A DNA stretch of 64,000 nt from Paraburkholderia phenoliruptrix (GCF_019511605.1 NZ_JAEUAV010000004.1:1-64000), one strand, 5' to 3'; numbered from the stretch's first letter, positions 52,470 through 63,356 are shown. Numbers and translations are program-made. The notes: a model not told the origin generated them from the sequence alone.

Positions 52470-52979
52470 CGGTTTGATCGCACGGGCGGATTGCCTTGCC
52501 AGGAGATCGTGCAGCGCGGCTGCGGCGTGCCCGGCGCGACTGCGGCGCGCGAGGCGAGCGCGCCGTCTGACTGCCGCTTGCGAGGCGCCGCTCGCCGCGC
52601 GCGGCAACTTTTGCGCTAGGAAATCTCCTAACAGTGGCGCAGTGCAGCAAATACCTATACAATGTCGCCTGCGCTTCACTGCTTTGCCCGGCTTTCACAA
52701 GCGGCCTTTGCGGCGCAGCGCCTCGTAGCGTTTAGCTCCAATCCAGTTTAGAACCTGTCCCCTCCTGCCTAGCCCCCTACGGGCGATCATGTCCCAGGCT
52801 GGCGGCAAGCCATGTTGGCGTGTCGCATCCGATACAGCTTCTAACGAAAAACTCGCCTTCATTGCCGCGAGTTGCCCCCGTTTTTCGATTTGCTCGCTGC
52901 TGTTTTGCTCGCTGAATCCGACGACTTGGGTATGCCGATTGGCGCCGACGTTTTAATTCCCTGTGTTTTGAGGATTCTC
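52470..52979. other. acbP-rhlE intergenic region
   Basis: No gene is supported in these 510 nt. A candidate -10 TATACAAT is at 52656-52663 on the plus strand, with no convincing -35. If it is used, the helicase message has an untranslated leader of about 310 nt. An inverted repeat TAGGA/TCCTA is at 52617-52630. The sequence between 52740 and 52980 is less GC-rich than the flanking genes. Confidence 0.45.
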
Positions 52980-54572
52980 ATGACTTCGAGCAATACTTCC
53001 AGCAGCCCGTTGAACGCCATCGCCGACCAGGCCCTCGGTTTCGCCGACGCACCCGCACAAGCCGCTGCAAACGCTGCGGCAGCACCGGCCGTCGCCGCTG
53101 AAGCCGCAGCGCCCGCCGGCCCGACGTTCGCGTCGCTGGGTCTGTCCGCGGATGTCGTCTCCGCGCTGACCGCCGCTGGTTACCAGAACCCGACGCCGGT
53201 GCAGCAGCGCGCGGTTCCCGCCGGCATCGCCGGCCGCGACCTGCTGGTCTCCAGCCCGACCGGTTCGGGCAAGACCGCAGCGTTCATGCTGCCCGCCATC
53301 GAACGTTTCTCGCAATTGCAAAAGGCGCAAGCCAGCCAGCCGCGCGAGCCGCGCCCGGTCGACGGTGGCCGTGGCCGCCGCCCGCAACCGGTTGCCCGTC
53401 CGACCATGCTGGTTCTGACGCCGACCCGCGAACTCGCGATGCAGGTCACCACCGCCGCCGCTACCTACGGCAAGCACCTGAAGCGCCTGCGCACCGTCAG
53501 CATTCTGGGCGGCGTCGCTTACGGTCAACAGCTGATGCTGCTGGCGAAGAACCCGGAAATCCTGGTTGCCACGCCGGGTCGTCTGATCGACCACCTGGAG
53601 CGCGGCCGTATCGATCTGTCGCAACTGCAGATTCTCGTACTCGACGAAGCCGACCGCATGCTCGACATGGGCTTTATCGAAGATATCGAAACGATCGTCG
53701 CGGCCACGCCGGCCACGCGTCAGACCATGCTGTTCTCGGCCACGCTCGACGGCAAGATCGGTTCGCTGACGGGCCGGCTGCTCAAGGACCCGGAGCGTAT
53801 CGAGATCGTTCAGCGCATGGAGCAGCGTACCAACATCGCGCAAACCGTCCATTACGTCGACGACCGCGACCACAAGGACCGTTTGCTCGACCATCTGCTG
53901 CGGGACGCGGGCCTCGACCAGGCTATCGTCTTCACGGCTACCAAGATGGACGCCGATCAGCTAGCCGGCCGTCTCGCCGACGCGGGCTTCGAATCGGCCG
54001 CACTGCACGGCGACCTGCCGCAGGGCGCGCGTAACCGCACGATCCGCGCGTTGCGCGAGCGCCGCGTGCGCGTGCTGGTCGCAACGGACGTCGCCGCTCG
54101 CGGCATCGACATTCCGGGCATCACGCACGTGTTCAACTACGACCTGCCGAAGTTCGCCGAAGACTACGTGCACCGCATCGGCCGCACGGGCCGCGCCGGG
54201 CGCTCGGGTATCGCGGTGAGCCTCGTGCATCACGCCGAACAGGGCGCGCTAAAGCGCATCGAGCGCTTCGTGCGCACCCCGCTGCCGGTCAATGTCGTGG
54301 AAGGCTTCGAGCCGCGCAAGTCGGCTCCGTCGGGCAATGGCCGTCCTGGCTTTGGCGGCCGCGGCCGTCCGGGCGGCAATGGCGGCGGACGCCGCTTCGG
54401 TAGCGGCTCGGGCAAGCCGGGCGGCAACGGTGCCTCGCGCAGCGGCAGCGGCGGCGGTTGGGCTGGCAAGCCGTCGGGCAGCGGTTCGCGCGAAGGCTAC
54501 GGTGGTTCGCGTGACGGCGGCTACGGCGCACGCCGCAGCGACGGCCCGCGTACCGCACGTCGCGGCAGCTAA
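52980..54572 (+). CDS. rhlE: DEAD-box RNA helicase, RhlE type
   Basis: ATP-dependent RNA helicase of RNA decay or ribosome assembly. The Q motif region FASLGLSADVV to PTPVQQ spans residues 50-76. Walker A SPTGSGKT is at 92-99, and PTRELAMQV, TPGRLIDHL, LDEADRMLDMGF and SATLDGK follow. Domain 2 ends with VATDVAARGIDIPGI and HRIGRTGRAGRSG. The C-terminal 100 residues are Gly/Arg/Ser-rich, as in RhlE. The start is MTSSNTSSSP at 52980, 10 nt after GAGG. An Ala-rich N-terminus of 45 residues precedes the core. It may be cold-regulated through its long leader. Confidence 0.92.
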   Translation: MTSSNTSSSPLNAIADQALGFADAPAQAAANAAAAPAVAAEAAAPAGPTFASLGLSADVVSALTAAGYQNPTPVQQRAVPAGIAGRDLLVSSPTGSGKTAAFMLPAIERFSQLQKAQASQPREPRPVDGGRGRRPQPVARPTMLVLTPTRELAMQVTTAAATYGKHLKRLRTVSILGGVAYGQQLMLLAKNPEILVATPGRLIDHLERGRIDLSQLQILVLDEADRMLDMGFIEDIETIVAATPATRQTMLFSATLDGKIGSLTGRLLKDPERIEIVQRMEQRTNIAQTVHYVDDRDHKDRLLDHLLRDAGLDQAIVFTATKMDADQLAGRLADAGFESAALHGDLPQGARNRTIRALRERRVRVLVATDVAARGIDIPGITHVFNYDLPKFAEDYVHRIGRTGRAGRSGIAVSLVHHAEQGALKRIERFVRTPLPVNVVEGFEPRKSAPSGNGRPGFGGRGRPGGNGGGRRFGSGSGKPGGNGASRSGSGGGWAGKPSGSGSREGYGGSRDGGYGARRSDGPRTARRGS

Positions 54573-54717
54573 GACGGCGCAAGCCACAGTGCTCGCGAAA
54601 CCAGCCGACAGTGGCTTGCCGACCTCACGGCGGCAGCCCTTTTCCGGCTGATGCAAGCAACGTAGCAACAAGCAGCAAGACCCCGGCAGCGCTTTGCAGC
54701 CGCTGGTCGATTCGAAG

Positions 54718-54745
54718 AACCGGTGCCCATGCACCGGTTTTTTTT
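54718..54745 (+). terminator. Terminator of rhlE
   Basis: A perfect 9-bp stem AACCGGTGC / GCACCGGTT with a CCAT loop is followed by six further T residues. It lies 146 nt past the rhlE stop. Confidence 0.92.
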
Positions 54746-54810
54746 CGCCTGCGGCGCGCCGCCACCGATATTTCACGATATGGAAAAAATTTTTGCGTCG
54801 TAAAAAATCG

Positions 54811-54842
54811 TGCTGCAAGGCACAACGGACCGTGTTGCAGCA
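54811..54842. promoter_or_regulatory. Inverted repeat upstream of aceA, possible operator
   Basis: TGCTGCAA (54811-54818) and TTGCAGCA (54835-54842) form a perfect 8-bp inverted repeat with 16 nt between. The left half (TGCTGCAAGGCACAA) also nearly fits the TGNTGC-N3-GCAA sequence I recall for the PHB-linked repressor PhbF/PhaR of betaproteobacteria. It lies about 225 nt before the aceA start. Function is inferred only. Confidence 0.45.
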
Positions 54843-55068
54843 TGGGAAAAATCGTTTCTCTATGTGAAATAAACAATATAACCCATTGATATATCTATAG
54901 AATAATAATTCGAGAATCCCTCCTCATTGACTGTTGCGCGCCTGCCGATTTGCCTAGACTCTTATATAAGACTTCACGAAACGAAACGCCTCTTCTGCTG
55001 AATCCGGGGCCTCGTTGCGGCGAAGACAGAGTCCACCATCCGTTTATCAGGCAACCAAGGAGAAAACC

Positions 55069-56376
<1,308 letters not shown>

Positions 56377-56738
56377 CTGGAATCGCGCAACCGGGCCGCC
56401 TGACACGTCGCATCACGGCCTCGCGGCTTCAGCGCCACGCGGCCACGCGGCCCGATCAGGAAGACGCGGGCCGGATAGACGGCCGGCAGCGGACGCAGCG
56501 CTTGCGTGCGCAAGCCGCCGTCGACAGGGAGGAGCCTCGGCAACGGCGCGTGGGCCGCGTGGGTCTCGACGCCCAGCGTTCCCGCCGAGCGTTCCAGATA
56601 AGACGGGGGCCTGCATAAAGCCAGCACAACCACGTTCAACGGGATTGTGCGGCGCATGGACGACGCGCCGGCCTGTGTGCCGGCGCGTTTTCCAACGAGA
56701 ACTGTCCGCGAGGCCGAGGTGAGCGATATTCGCGAGCT
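56377..56738. other. aceA-usp convergent spacer
   Basis: No gene is supported in these 362 nt. The only clear signal is the terminator at 56663-56691. The rest is GC-rich without promoter-like elements. Confidence 0.55.
56663..56691 (+). terminator. Terminator of aceA
   Basis: A perfect 10-bp stem ACGCGCCGGC / GCCGGCGCGT with a CTGTGT loop is followed by three more T residues. The T-run is short, so termination may be partial. It lies between the convergent aceA and usp genes. Confidence 0.75.
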
Positions 56739-57173
56739 TCAGCGGTAGACCAGCACCGGAATTTTCGTATGCGTGAGCACGCGTTGCGTTTCGCTGCCGA
56801 TCAGCAGGCTGCCCAGACCGCGTCGCCCGTGCGAGGCCATGAAGATCACGTCGCAACCGCCCTGCTCCGCCGCTTCGATAATGCCGAGATACGGCGCGGG
56901 ATGCACGCTCGTGCGTCGATCGACGGCCACGCCGAGACGGCTCGCGGCGAATTCCACTTCGCGAAGATGCTCCTGCGCTTCGCGCTCGCTGCGGTCGAGA
57001 AACTCGGACGGCGGCTCCACTGCGATATCGGAGAACGGCGCGTAAGGATATTGCGGCAGACAGGCGTAGGCGGTGATACGCGCGCCGACCGCCTGTGCGA
57101 GATCGATTGCGCCGGCGATCGCCTTGCGCGAGAGGTCGGAGCCGTCGGTCGGAACGAGAATGTGCTTGAACAT
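56739..57173 (-). CDS. Universal stress protein, UspA family
   Basis: Cytoplasmic alpha/beta protein of 144 residues. It begins FKHILVPTDGSDLSRKA and ends with the ATP-type loop MASHGRRGLGSLLIGSETQR followed by IPVLVYR, so the G-x2-G-x9-G(S) pattern is intact and ATP binding is likely. Members respond to starvation, low oxygen or oxidative stress, but the exact role here is unknown. It lies alone between aceA and the LysR gene. Confidence 0.92.
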   Translation of the reverse strand: MFKHILVPTDGSDLSRKAIAGAIDLAQAVGARITAYACLPQYPYAPFSDIAVEPPSEFLDRSEREAQEHLREVEFAASRLGVAVDRRTSVHPAPYLGIIEAAEQGGCDVIFMASHGRRGLGSLLIGSETQRVLTHTKIPVLVYR

Positions 57174-57461
57174 ATGCCCTCCGTATCCGGGTGCGGTGTC
57201 GGTGGTTTTTGTGATGTATGCCGCGGCTGTGGGGTGGGGCTGCGGGCCGTGTGTCGCGCTGCACTTTGCACTTTGCGCGTGGCGCTTTGCGCCGCATCAG
57301 GCACGAAGCCGGGTGCCGCACTGCCAACGCGACCTTTATAGCGAAGCTCGCGCGGCCAGCATCCATCGTCATGCAGCCATTGAAACGATTGTAGGTCGCA
57401 GAAACCGGCTACCCACCGTCATCGAGGGTCTGTCCGAATATCGGAAACCCGTTTCGCGGCG

Positions 57462-58364
57462 TCAGCCCCAGTAGCCCGGAAGGCCATAGCTATGCTTGAG
57501 GAAATCCAGGAAAAGCCGCACTCGCAACGGCAGATGGCGCCGCTGCGGAAACACCGCATGAATGCCGATGGGCGGCGCGGCGTACTCATCGAGCACGCTG
57601 ACGAGCCGCCCCGCCGCGATATCCGCGCCGACCTCCCACCAGGAGCGCCATGCCAGTCCGTGGCCTTCGAGACACCACTCGTGCAGCACCGCGCCGTCCG
57701 AACATTCCATCGTGCCGGACACCTTGATCGACACCACCTTGCCGTCCTGCTGGAACATCCAGCCACGCTGCTGGTTCGCGCTCGCGCCGAGCGCAAGACA
57801 GTTGTGCTGCGCAAGGTCGGCGAGGCTATGCGGGGCGCCGCGCCGGCTCAGATAGGACGGCGACGCCACGCACACGCGCCGGTTCTCGCCGAGCTTGAGC
57901 GACACGAGCGACGAATCCGGCAATTCGCCGAGCCGCACGGCGCAATCAAACCCCTCGTTGACGAGGTCGACCAGCCGGTCCGACAGGTCCAGCGTAATGG
58001 AAACATCCGGATGCGCGACGGTGAAAGCCGGCACCAGCGGCGCGACGTGCCGACGCCCGAAACCGGCCGGCGCGGAAAGCCGCAAATGGCCGCTCGCCTT
58101 CACGCCGCCCGCCGACACGCTCGCCTCGGCATTGTGCATGTCGTGAAGAATGCGCTGACAGTCTTCGAGAAACGCCGAGCCTTCGAACGTCAACGTGATC
58201 TTGCGGGTGGTACGCACCAGCAATTTGACGCCGAGGCGCTCCTCGAGCGCGTCGATACGGCGGCCGATGATTGCAGGCGCCACGCCCTCGGCGAGCGCCG
58301 CCGCCGACAGACTGCCTTTTGCGGCGACGGTAACGAAGGTCTCGATCTGCTTGAAACGGTCCAT
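57462..58364 (-). CDS. LysR-family transcriptional regulator
   Basis: 300-residue regulator with an N-terminal winged helix (MDRFKQIETFVTVAAKGSLSAAA, residues about 1-60) and a periplasmic-binding-like effector domain (about 90-300). It is divergent from the HAD dehalogenase gene with 148 nt between, the normal LysR layout, so that gene is the most likely target. It is also next to the glyoxylate genes, but nothing in the sequence ties it to them. The start is MDRFKQIETF. The 59 codons upstream in frame lie in the promoter region. Confidence 0.92.
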   Translation of the reverse strand: MDRFKQIETFVTVAAKGSLSAAALAEGVAPAIIGRRIDALEERLGVKLLVRTTRKITLTFEGSAFLEDCQRILHDMHNAEASVSAGGVKASGHLRLSAPAGFGRRHVAPLVPAFTVAHPDVSITLDLSDRLVDLVNEGFDCAVRLGELPDSSLVSLKLGENRRVCVASPSYLSRRGAPHSLADLAQHNCLALGASANQQRGWMFQQDGKVVSIKVSGTMECSDGAVLHEWCLEGHGLAWRSWWEVGADIAAGRLVSVLDEYAAPPIGIHAVFPQRRHLPLRVRLFLDFLKHSYGLPGYWG

Positions 58365-58475
58365 GGAAGAAGCGCCCGGAGTGCGGCAAAGTTGGCGGGT
58401 GCGCGCCAGATTAGGTGCATGAAAGTAAAAAATCAAGTGATCTTTAGCCCCTTTTTTAGCGCATAACGCTGCTAA

Positions 58476-58481
58476 TACAAT
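58476..58481 (+). promoter_or_regulatory. Possible -10 of the HAD dehalogenase gene
   Basis: TACAAT lies 31 nt before the ATG in the divergent region with the LysR gene. The -35 match is poor (TTTTAG), as expected for a promoter that needs an activator. Confidence 0.4.
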
Positions 58482-58512
58482 CTGCCCCGACCTCTGACAG
58501 GAGTGCACGGCA

Positions 58513-59457
58513 ATGTCGGCCACAACGACACTCTCACCCAAAGCAGTGATCTTCGACGCCTACGGCACGCTCTTCGACGTGCACTCGGTGATCGCTGCCG
58601 CGGAGCAGATCTTTCCTGGGCGCGGCGACGCACTCTCCCAACTGTGGCGCCAGAAACAGATCGAATACACGCAGTTGCGCACGCTCGCCGATAGCGGCGA
58701 AGGGGCCGCGCACTACCGTCCGTTCTGGGACATCACGCTCGACGCCTTGCGCTTTTCGGCGAAGAAACTTCAGCTCACGCTTGGCCGCAGCGCTGAAAAG
58801 CGTCTGATGGACGAGTACGCGTGCCTATCCGCATTTCCCGACGCGGTGCCTGCACTGCGTCAGTTGCGCGACGGTGTTTCGCCTGCCAGGCCGCGCTCCC
58901 GAATCGCGACGCGCGCGAACTCAGCCACAGCCACCGCCACACCCACAGCGGCAGCGCCAGCGGCCACCGCGGTCACTGGCGCAGCCACACCCGCACCCGC
59001 AGCCACCGAAGCAACCGCTCGCGCGCCGGGCGCCACGCGCCCCGGCCTCGCGATTCTTTCGAACGGCAACCCGCAAATGCTCGACGTGGCGGTGAAAAGC
59101 GCGGGCATGAGCGGCCTCTTCGACCACGTGCTTTCCGTCGACGCCGTGCGTGCATACAAACCGGCACCTGCCGCCTATGCGCTCGGCACGCAAGCCTTCG
59201 GCGCCCAGCCTGCGGAGATCGTGTTCGTTTCGTCGAATGGCTGGGACGTGGCCGGCGCCACCTGGTTCGGCTTCACGACGTTCTGGCTCAACCGTCAGCA
59301 CGCGCCGCTCGAGGAACTTGGCGTGACGCCGCACGGCACCGGTGCGGGCATGGCCGAGCTGCTCGACTTTCTGAGCACGCTTGCTTGCGCGGGACGCCCG
59401 GCGCACGTGGCTCGCGCCGCCACTGCGAACCGCGCTCGCCACAGTGGACGTACATGA
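58513..59457 (+). CDS. HAD hydrolase, type II haloacid dehalogenase family, with internal insert
   Basis: HAD-superfamily enzyme with the nucleophile in VIFDAYGTLFDVHS (Asp15), motif II LAILSNGN near 179-186, the motif III Lys in YKPAPAAYALG and the type II block FVSSNGWDVAGATWFGF. These fit L-2-haloacid dehalogenases, but the natural substrate is unknown. Residues about 121-176 are an Ala/Thr/Pro-rich insert (ATATATPTAAAPAA) between the cap and motif II that normal members lack. The frame and both flanks are intact, so the gene looks functional. GGAG precedes the ATG. Confidence 0.88.
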   Translation: MSATTTLSPKAVIFDAYGTLFDVHSVIAAAEQIFPGRGDALSQLWRQKQIEYTQLRTLADSGEGAAHYRPFWDITLDALRFSAKKLQLTLGRSAEKRLMDEYACLSAFPDAVPALRQLRDGVSPARPRSRIATRANSATATATPTAAAPAATAVTGAATPAPAATEATARAPGATRPGLAILSNGNPQMLDVAVKSAGMSGLFDHVLSVDAVRAYKPAPAAYALGTQAFGAQPAEIVFVSSNGWDVAGATWFGFTTFWLNRQHAPLEELGVTPHGTGAGMAELLDFLSTLACAGRPAHVARAATANRARHSGRT

Positions 59458-59552
59458 GCGTTGCGCAGCGCACCACCGATGCGTCGAAGCTCGACAACAA
59501 CAACCGCTTTTGAAGTTCGCACTTTCGCAATCTGACCGACCAAGGAGAAAAC

Positions 59553-61148
59553 ATGGCGAATTCGCTGTCATCGCTGCCACAGGGCATGGAAATCACCGGC
59601 GAGATCAAGCCGGGCTACGAAGCGATTCTCACGCGCGAGGCGCTGGAACTCGTCGCTGCGCTACATCGCACATTCGAGCCGCGCCGTCAGCAGTTGCTGC
59701 AGGCGCGCGCCGAGCGCACGAAACGTCTGGACGCGGGTGAGCGCCCCGATTTCCTCGCCGAGACGAAGAGTGTGCGCGAAGGTAACTGGACCATTGCGCC
59801 GCTGCCGCAAGACCTGCAATGCCGCCGTGTGGAAATCACCGGTCCGGTCGAGCGCAAGATGATTATCAACGCGCTGAATTCGGGCGCGGATTCGTACATG
59901 ACCGACTTCGAGGATTCGAATGCGCCGAGCTGGGACAACCAGATCACGGGCCATATCAATCTGAAGGACGCCGTGCGCCGCACGATTTCGCTCGAGCAGA
60001 ATGGCAAGAGCTACAAGCTGAACGACAAGGTCGCCACGCTGATCGTGCGCCCGCGCGGCTGGCATCTCGAAGAGAAACACGTGAAGGTGGACGGCAAGCG
60101 CGTGTCGGGCGGCATTTTCGATTTCGCGCTCTTCATGGTGCACAACGCGAAGGAACTGGTCGCGCGCGGCTCGGGCCCGTACTTCTATCTGCCGAAGATG
60201 GAGAGTCATCTGGAGGCGCGTCTGTGGAACGACATTTTCGTCGCCGCGCAGGAAGCGGTCGGCGTGCCGCGCGGCACGATTCGCGCGACCGTGCTGATCG
60301 AAACGATTCTCGCCGCGTTCGAAATGGACGAGATTCTTTACGAGCTGCGCGAGCATAGTTCGGGGCTCAACGCGGGCCGCTGGGACTACATCTTTTCAGC
60401 AATCAAGAAGTTCAAGTCCGACCGCGACTTCTGCCTCGCGGATCGCTCTCAGATCACCATGACGGCGCCTTTCATGCGCGCCTATGCGCTGTTGCTGCTC
60501 AAAACTTGCCATCGCCGCAACGCACCGGCCATTGGCGGCATGAGCGCGCTGATTCCGATCAAGAACGATCCGGTCGCGAACGACAAGGCGATGGCCGGCG
60601 TGCGCTCCGACAAGGCGCGCGATGCCGGCGACGGTTACGACGGCGGCTGGGTCGCGCACCCGGGGCTCGTGCCGATCGCAATGGAAGAGTTCGTCAAGGT
60701 GCTCGGCGACAAGCCCAATCAGATCGGCAAGCAGCGCGAGGACGTGCTCGTCACTGCGACGGATCTGCTCGACTTCCGTCCGGAGGCGCCGATCACGGAG
60801 GCGGGCCTGCGCAACAACATCAACGTCGGCATTCACTACCTGGGCTCGTGGCTCGCCGGCAACGGTTGCGTGCCGATCCACAATCTGATGGAAGATGCCG
60901 CGACCGCCGAGATTTCGCGCTCACAAGTCTGGCAATGGATTCGCTCGCCCAAGGGCACGCTCGCCGACGGCCGCAAGGTGAGCGCCGAACTGGTGCGCGA
61001 ACTCGCCGTGCAGGAGCTCGACAAGGTCAAGCAGACGGTGGGCGGCGATACGAAGCCCTATGAGCGCGCCGCGCAGATTTTCGAGCAGATGTCGACGTCG
61101 GAACAGTTCACCGACTTCCTGACGCTGCCGCTCTACGAAGAGATCTGA
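59553..61148 (+). CDS. aceB: Malate synthase A
   Basis: Second enzyme of the glyoxylate shunt: condenses glyoxylate with acetyl-CoA to malate. Recognised from [47 protein letters not shown] and [12 protein letters not shown]. Length is 531 residues, the class A size. The ribosome site AAGGAGAAAAC before the ATG is almost identical to that of aceA. It lies 95 nt after the HAD gene on the same strand, so it may have its own promoter in that gap or read through. Confidence 0.97.
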   Translation: MANSLSSLPQGMEITGEIKPGYEAILTREALELVAALHRTFEPRRQQLLQARAERTKRLDAGERPDFLAETKSVREGNWTIAPLPQDLQCRRVEITGPVERKMIINALNSGADSYMTDFEDSNAPSWDNQITGHINLKDAVRRTISLEQNGKSYKLNDKVATLIVRPRGWHLEEKHVKVDGKRVSGGIFDFALFMVHNAKELVARGSGPYFYLPKMESHLEARLWNDIFVAAQEAVGVPRGTIRATVLIETILAAFEMDEILYELREHSSGLNAGRWDYIFSAIKKFKSDRDFCLADRSQITMTAPFMRAYALLLLKTCHRRNAPAIGGMSALIPIKNDPVANDKAMAGVRSDKARDAGDGYDGGWVAHPGLVPIAMEEFVKVLGDKPNQIGKQREDVLVTATDLLDFRPEAPITEAGLRNNINVGIHYLGSWLAGNGCVPIHNLMEDAATAEISRSQVWQWIRSPKGTLADGRKVSAELVRELAVQELDKVKQTVGGDTKPYERAAQIFEQMSTSEQFTDFLTLPLYEEI

Positions 61149-61211
61149 CGCTCTGGTCCGGGCCGCAATCACGGCCGGGGCACTTAAACGGGCGTGAGAA
61201 TGCCCGGCCTG

Positions 61212-61259
61212 ACGGCCCGCCCGACTTGCTGCGGGTGGGGCTGCCGGGCGGGCCGTTTT
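61212..61259 (+). terminator. Terminator of aceB
   Basis: A perfect 12-bp stem ACGGCCCGCCCG (61212-61223) / CGGGCGGGCCGT (61245-61256) with an inner GC-rich loop is followed by three more T residues. It lies between the convergent aceB and cyclotransferase genes. Confidence 0.8.
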
Positions 61260-61297
61260 CGATGGCATGGGCGGCCGGTGCGCCGCTGCGGCCCATG

Positions 61298-61699
61298 TCA
61301 GCGCGTCGCGCGATACTTCACCCAATCGCCCGAGCGGATTTCCGGCAAGCCCTTCACCGCATGAGGCGTAACCGGATAGAAGCGGCAGTTCACGACGTTG
61401 CCGTCCACTTTCACCATCACTTCGCGAGCCAGAAAGCGATCTTCGACGCCGGGATACACCGCCTCGATCTCGTCGAGCACGGCGACGAGCTCGTCGTCGA
61501 TCTCATAGACATCGCCGATCACGTCCACGCCCTGCTCGTCCACCACGAGGCCCGGATAGGAGCCGAAGTCGAACAGGTGGCCGCGAACCGTGGCCGTACC
61601 CAGCAGGTTCGGCTCGGCAATCTCGTTGCGCGCCGCAGCTTCGCGGATGTCGTTTACTTCGCCGGCTCGCAGCGTGCCGTAGACAAAGACGGTTTGCAT
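61298..61699 (-). CDS. Gamma-glutamylcyclotransferase-like (AIG2-type) protein
   Basis: 133-residue beta-barrel protein starting MQTVFVYGTLRAGEVND, the family signature for substrate binding, with GHLFDFGSYPGLVVDE, GDVYEID and the conserved Glu in LDEIEAVYPG. Members act on gamma-glutamyl amines or peptides, and some have no known substrate. I start at MQTVFVYG, because the 73 codons upstream overlap the start of the divergent AraC gene. Confidence 0.88.
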   Translation of the reverse strand: MQTVFVYGTLRAGEVNDIREAAARNEIAEPNLLGTATVRGHLFDFGSYPGLVVDEQGVDVIGDVYEIDDELVAVLDEIEAVYPGVEDRFLAREVMVKVDGNVVNCRFYPVTPHAVKGLPEIRSGDWVKYRATR

Positions 61700-61834
61700 C
61701 GTCGTTCGTGCTCCTCGAGTTGGGTCGGTCAGTCCGGACATTATGCAACGCCGCAAGGCGCACGCTCTACAATGAGAGCCCGCCCTTGATCGCGCTGTGT
61801 CCACGGCGTCCTGCTTGATGGATCGACTTTTGCC

Positions 61835-62749
61835 ATGACTGCGTACGCCGGCTCCGACCGCACGAGCTTCGTCAGCCTGACCGACACTCCGCCCGAATTC
61901 CAGCCCAACGAAGCGCACCCGATTCGCGTGCGCTCGCGGCCTATGCCGATGGGCTCACACTTCGCACGTCACGAGCATGCGTGGGCGCAGGTCGCGTATG
62001 CGTCGCGCGGGGTGCTGCGCGTGGCCACGACCGGCACGACGTGGATGGTGCCGCCTTCGCGCGCCATCTGGGTGCCGCCGCATGTCACGCACGAGGTCGT
62101 GGCTGTCGAAGACGCGTTCCTGCGCACGCTTTACATTACGGAAAGCACGGTGCCCGCGGGGCTCGACGCGCCGCGCGTGGTCGAAGTCTCGAACCTGCTG
62201 CGCGAAGTGATTGCCGCACTGGATACGCCCGGCCTCTCGCCGGCACGCGAGCGCTTGCTTGGCGCACTCGCGCTGGACGAGCTGACGCGCTCGGAGCCGC
62301 TGCCTCTTTCCGTACCCATGCCGAACGAAAAGCGCCTGCGCGCGTTGTGCGAAGCAGTGATTGCGGACCCGTCGCCGGCTGAATCGCTCGAACAGTGGGC
62401 GGCGAGCGTGGGAGCGAGTACGCGCACCATTGCGCGTTTGTTCCGGCAGGAGCTCGGCGTGAGCTTTTCGCAGTGGCGGCAACAGGCAATCCTGGCTCGC
62501 GCGATTCCTCTGTTAAGCCAGGGGCAGCCGCTGTCGCATGTGGCGCGCGAGTTGGGCTATCAGAGCCAGAGCGCCTTTTCGGCGATGTTCCGGCGGGCCT
62601 TTGGCGAGAGCCCGCGCGCGTTTATTGAACGCGGCTCGGAACACCGGCTGGAAAATGGAGAAAGCGCGGACGGCGCCAGTGCGGATGATATTCCCGGCGA
62701 AGAGCCGGTGCTGAACCGCCCTGATGCGACGCACGGCGCGGCTCACTGA
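61835..62749 (+). CDS. AraC-family transcriptional regulator
   Basis: 304 residues with an N-terminal cupin-like sensing domain (MGSHFARHEHAWAQVAY and WMVPPSRAIWVPPHVTHEV, residues about 35-100). Two helix-turn-helix motifs follow in the C-terminal part (EQWAASVGASTRTIARLFRQ and HVARELGYQSQSAFSAMFRR). The WVPPHVTHEV block is found in regulators of drug efflux genes. It is divergent from the cyclotransferase gene; no efflux gene is nearby. The last 40 residues are acidic and look unstructured. Confidence 0.92.
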   Translation: MTAYAGSDRTSFVSLTDTPPEFQPNEAHPIRVRSRPMPMGSHFARHEHAWAQVAYASRGVLRVATTGTTWMVPPSRAIWVPPHVTHEVVAVEDAFLRTLYITESTVPAGLDAPRVVEVSNLLREVIAALDTPGLSPARERLLGALALDELTRSEPLPLSVPMPNEKRLRALCEAVIADPSPAESLEQWAASVGASTRTIARLFRQELGVSFSQWRQQAILARAIPLLSQGQPLSHVARELGYQSQSAFSAMFRRAFGESPRAFIERGSEHRLENGESADGASADDIPGEEPVLNRPDATHGAAH

Positions 62750-62790
62750 GCGCGGCTTTACAAGTTAGACCCGCACGTTAGACCCGCACG

Positions 62791-63255
62791 TCAGACCCGC
62801 CGCGCGAGATGACGGATCGCGCCGAGTTGTGCAAGCCGCGGCCCGGCCAGCTTGTAACCCTTGCGCTGATACAGGCGCGCCGCGGGATTGTCGACGAACA
62901 CACGCAGTTGCAGTTCGCGCAGCCCGCGCTCACGCGCCCACTGGTGAGACATATCCAGCAAGTAGGTGCCGGCGCCGAGCCGCCTGTATCCTTCCGCGAT
63001 CTGGACGTCGCGAATATGCAGCGAATCGCCTTCCTGCGTGATGCGCAGCACGCCGATCGGCTTGCCGTCCATTTCGAGAATGAAGTTCTCCGACTCGCGC
63101 CAGCTGCCGAGAAACAGGTCGCCGCGCCAGACGAGATGATGCCGTTGGTAGTAGCCGCCCATGTTGCCGTGAGTCAGCGCCTCGGCGAACTCGAAGTCAT
63201 CCATGCTGGCTTTGCGAAGATGAAACGGTGACGGAGCTTCGGTTGGATCGAACAT
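62791..63255 (-). CDS. GNAT-family N-acetyltransferase
   Basis: 154-residue acetyltransferase with the acetyl-CoA loop VQIAEGYRRLGAGTYLLD (motif A) and LRVFVDNPAARLYQRKGYKL (motif B). The substrate is unknown. I start at MFDPTEAPSPFHLRK. Convergent with the AraC gene and 140 nt downstream of the tRNA-Asp gene. Confidence 0.88.
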   Translation of the reverse strand: MFDPTEAPSPFHLRKASMDDFEFAEALTHGNMGGYYQRHHLVWRGDLFLGSWRESENFILEMDGKPIGVLRITQEGDSLHIRDVQIAEGYRRLGAGTYLLDMSHQWARERGLRELQLRVFVDNPAARLYQRKGYKLAGPRLAQLGAIRHLARRV

Positions 63256-63356
63256 GGCGGCGCGGCGAAGAGAAGTCGGATAAACGGTAAAACAGGCCGC
63301 GCGCGCTGGCAATGGCTGTTTGTCCGGGCATGGCCGGCGGGAGGGTCAGCGGAAAC

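Larger units (their letters stand above)
54573..55068. other. rhlE-aceA intergenic region
   Basis: It holds the rhlE terminator, then an AT-rich stretch (54770-54975) that stands out against the genome and contains the likely aceA control region. TATATA lies at 54963-54968 and TTGACT at 54927-54932, but their spacing is too wide for one promoter, so the start site is not fixed. A perfect inverted repeat is at 54811-54842. Confidence 0.5.

Noticed and set aside
54907..54968. A defined aceA promoter
   Set aside because: TTGACT and TATATA are present but spaced far too widely for one sigma-70 promoter, and no other pair is convincing.
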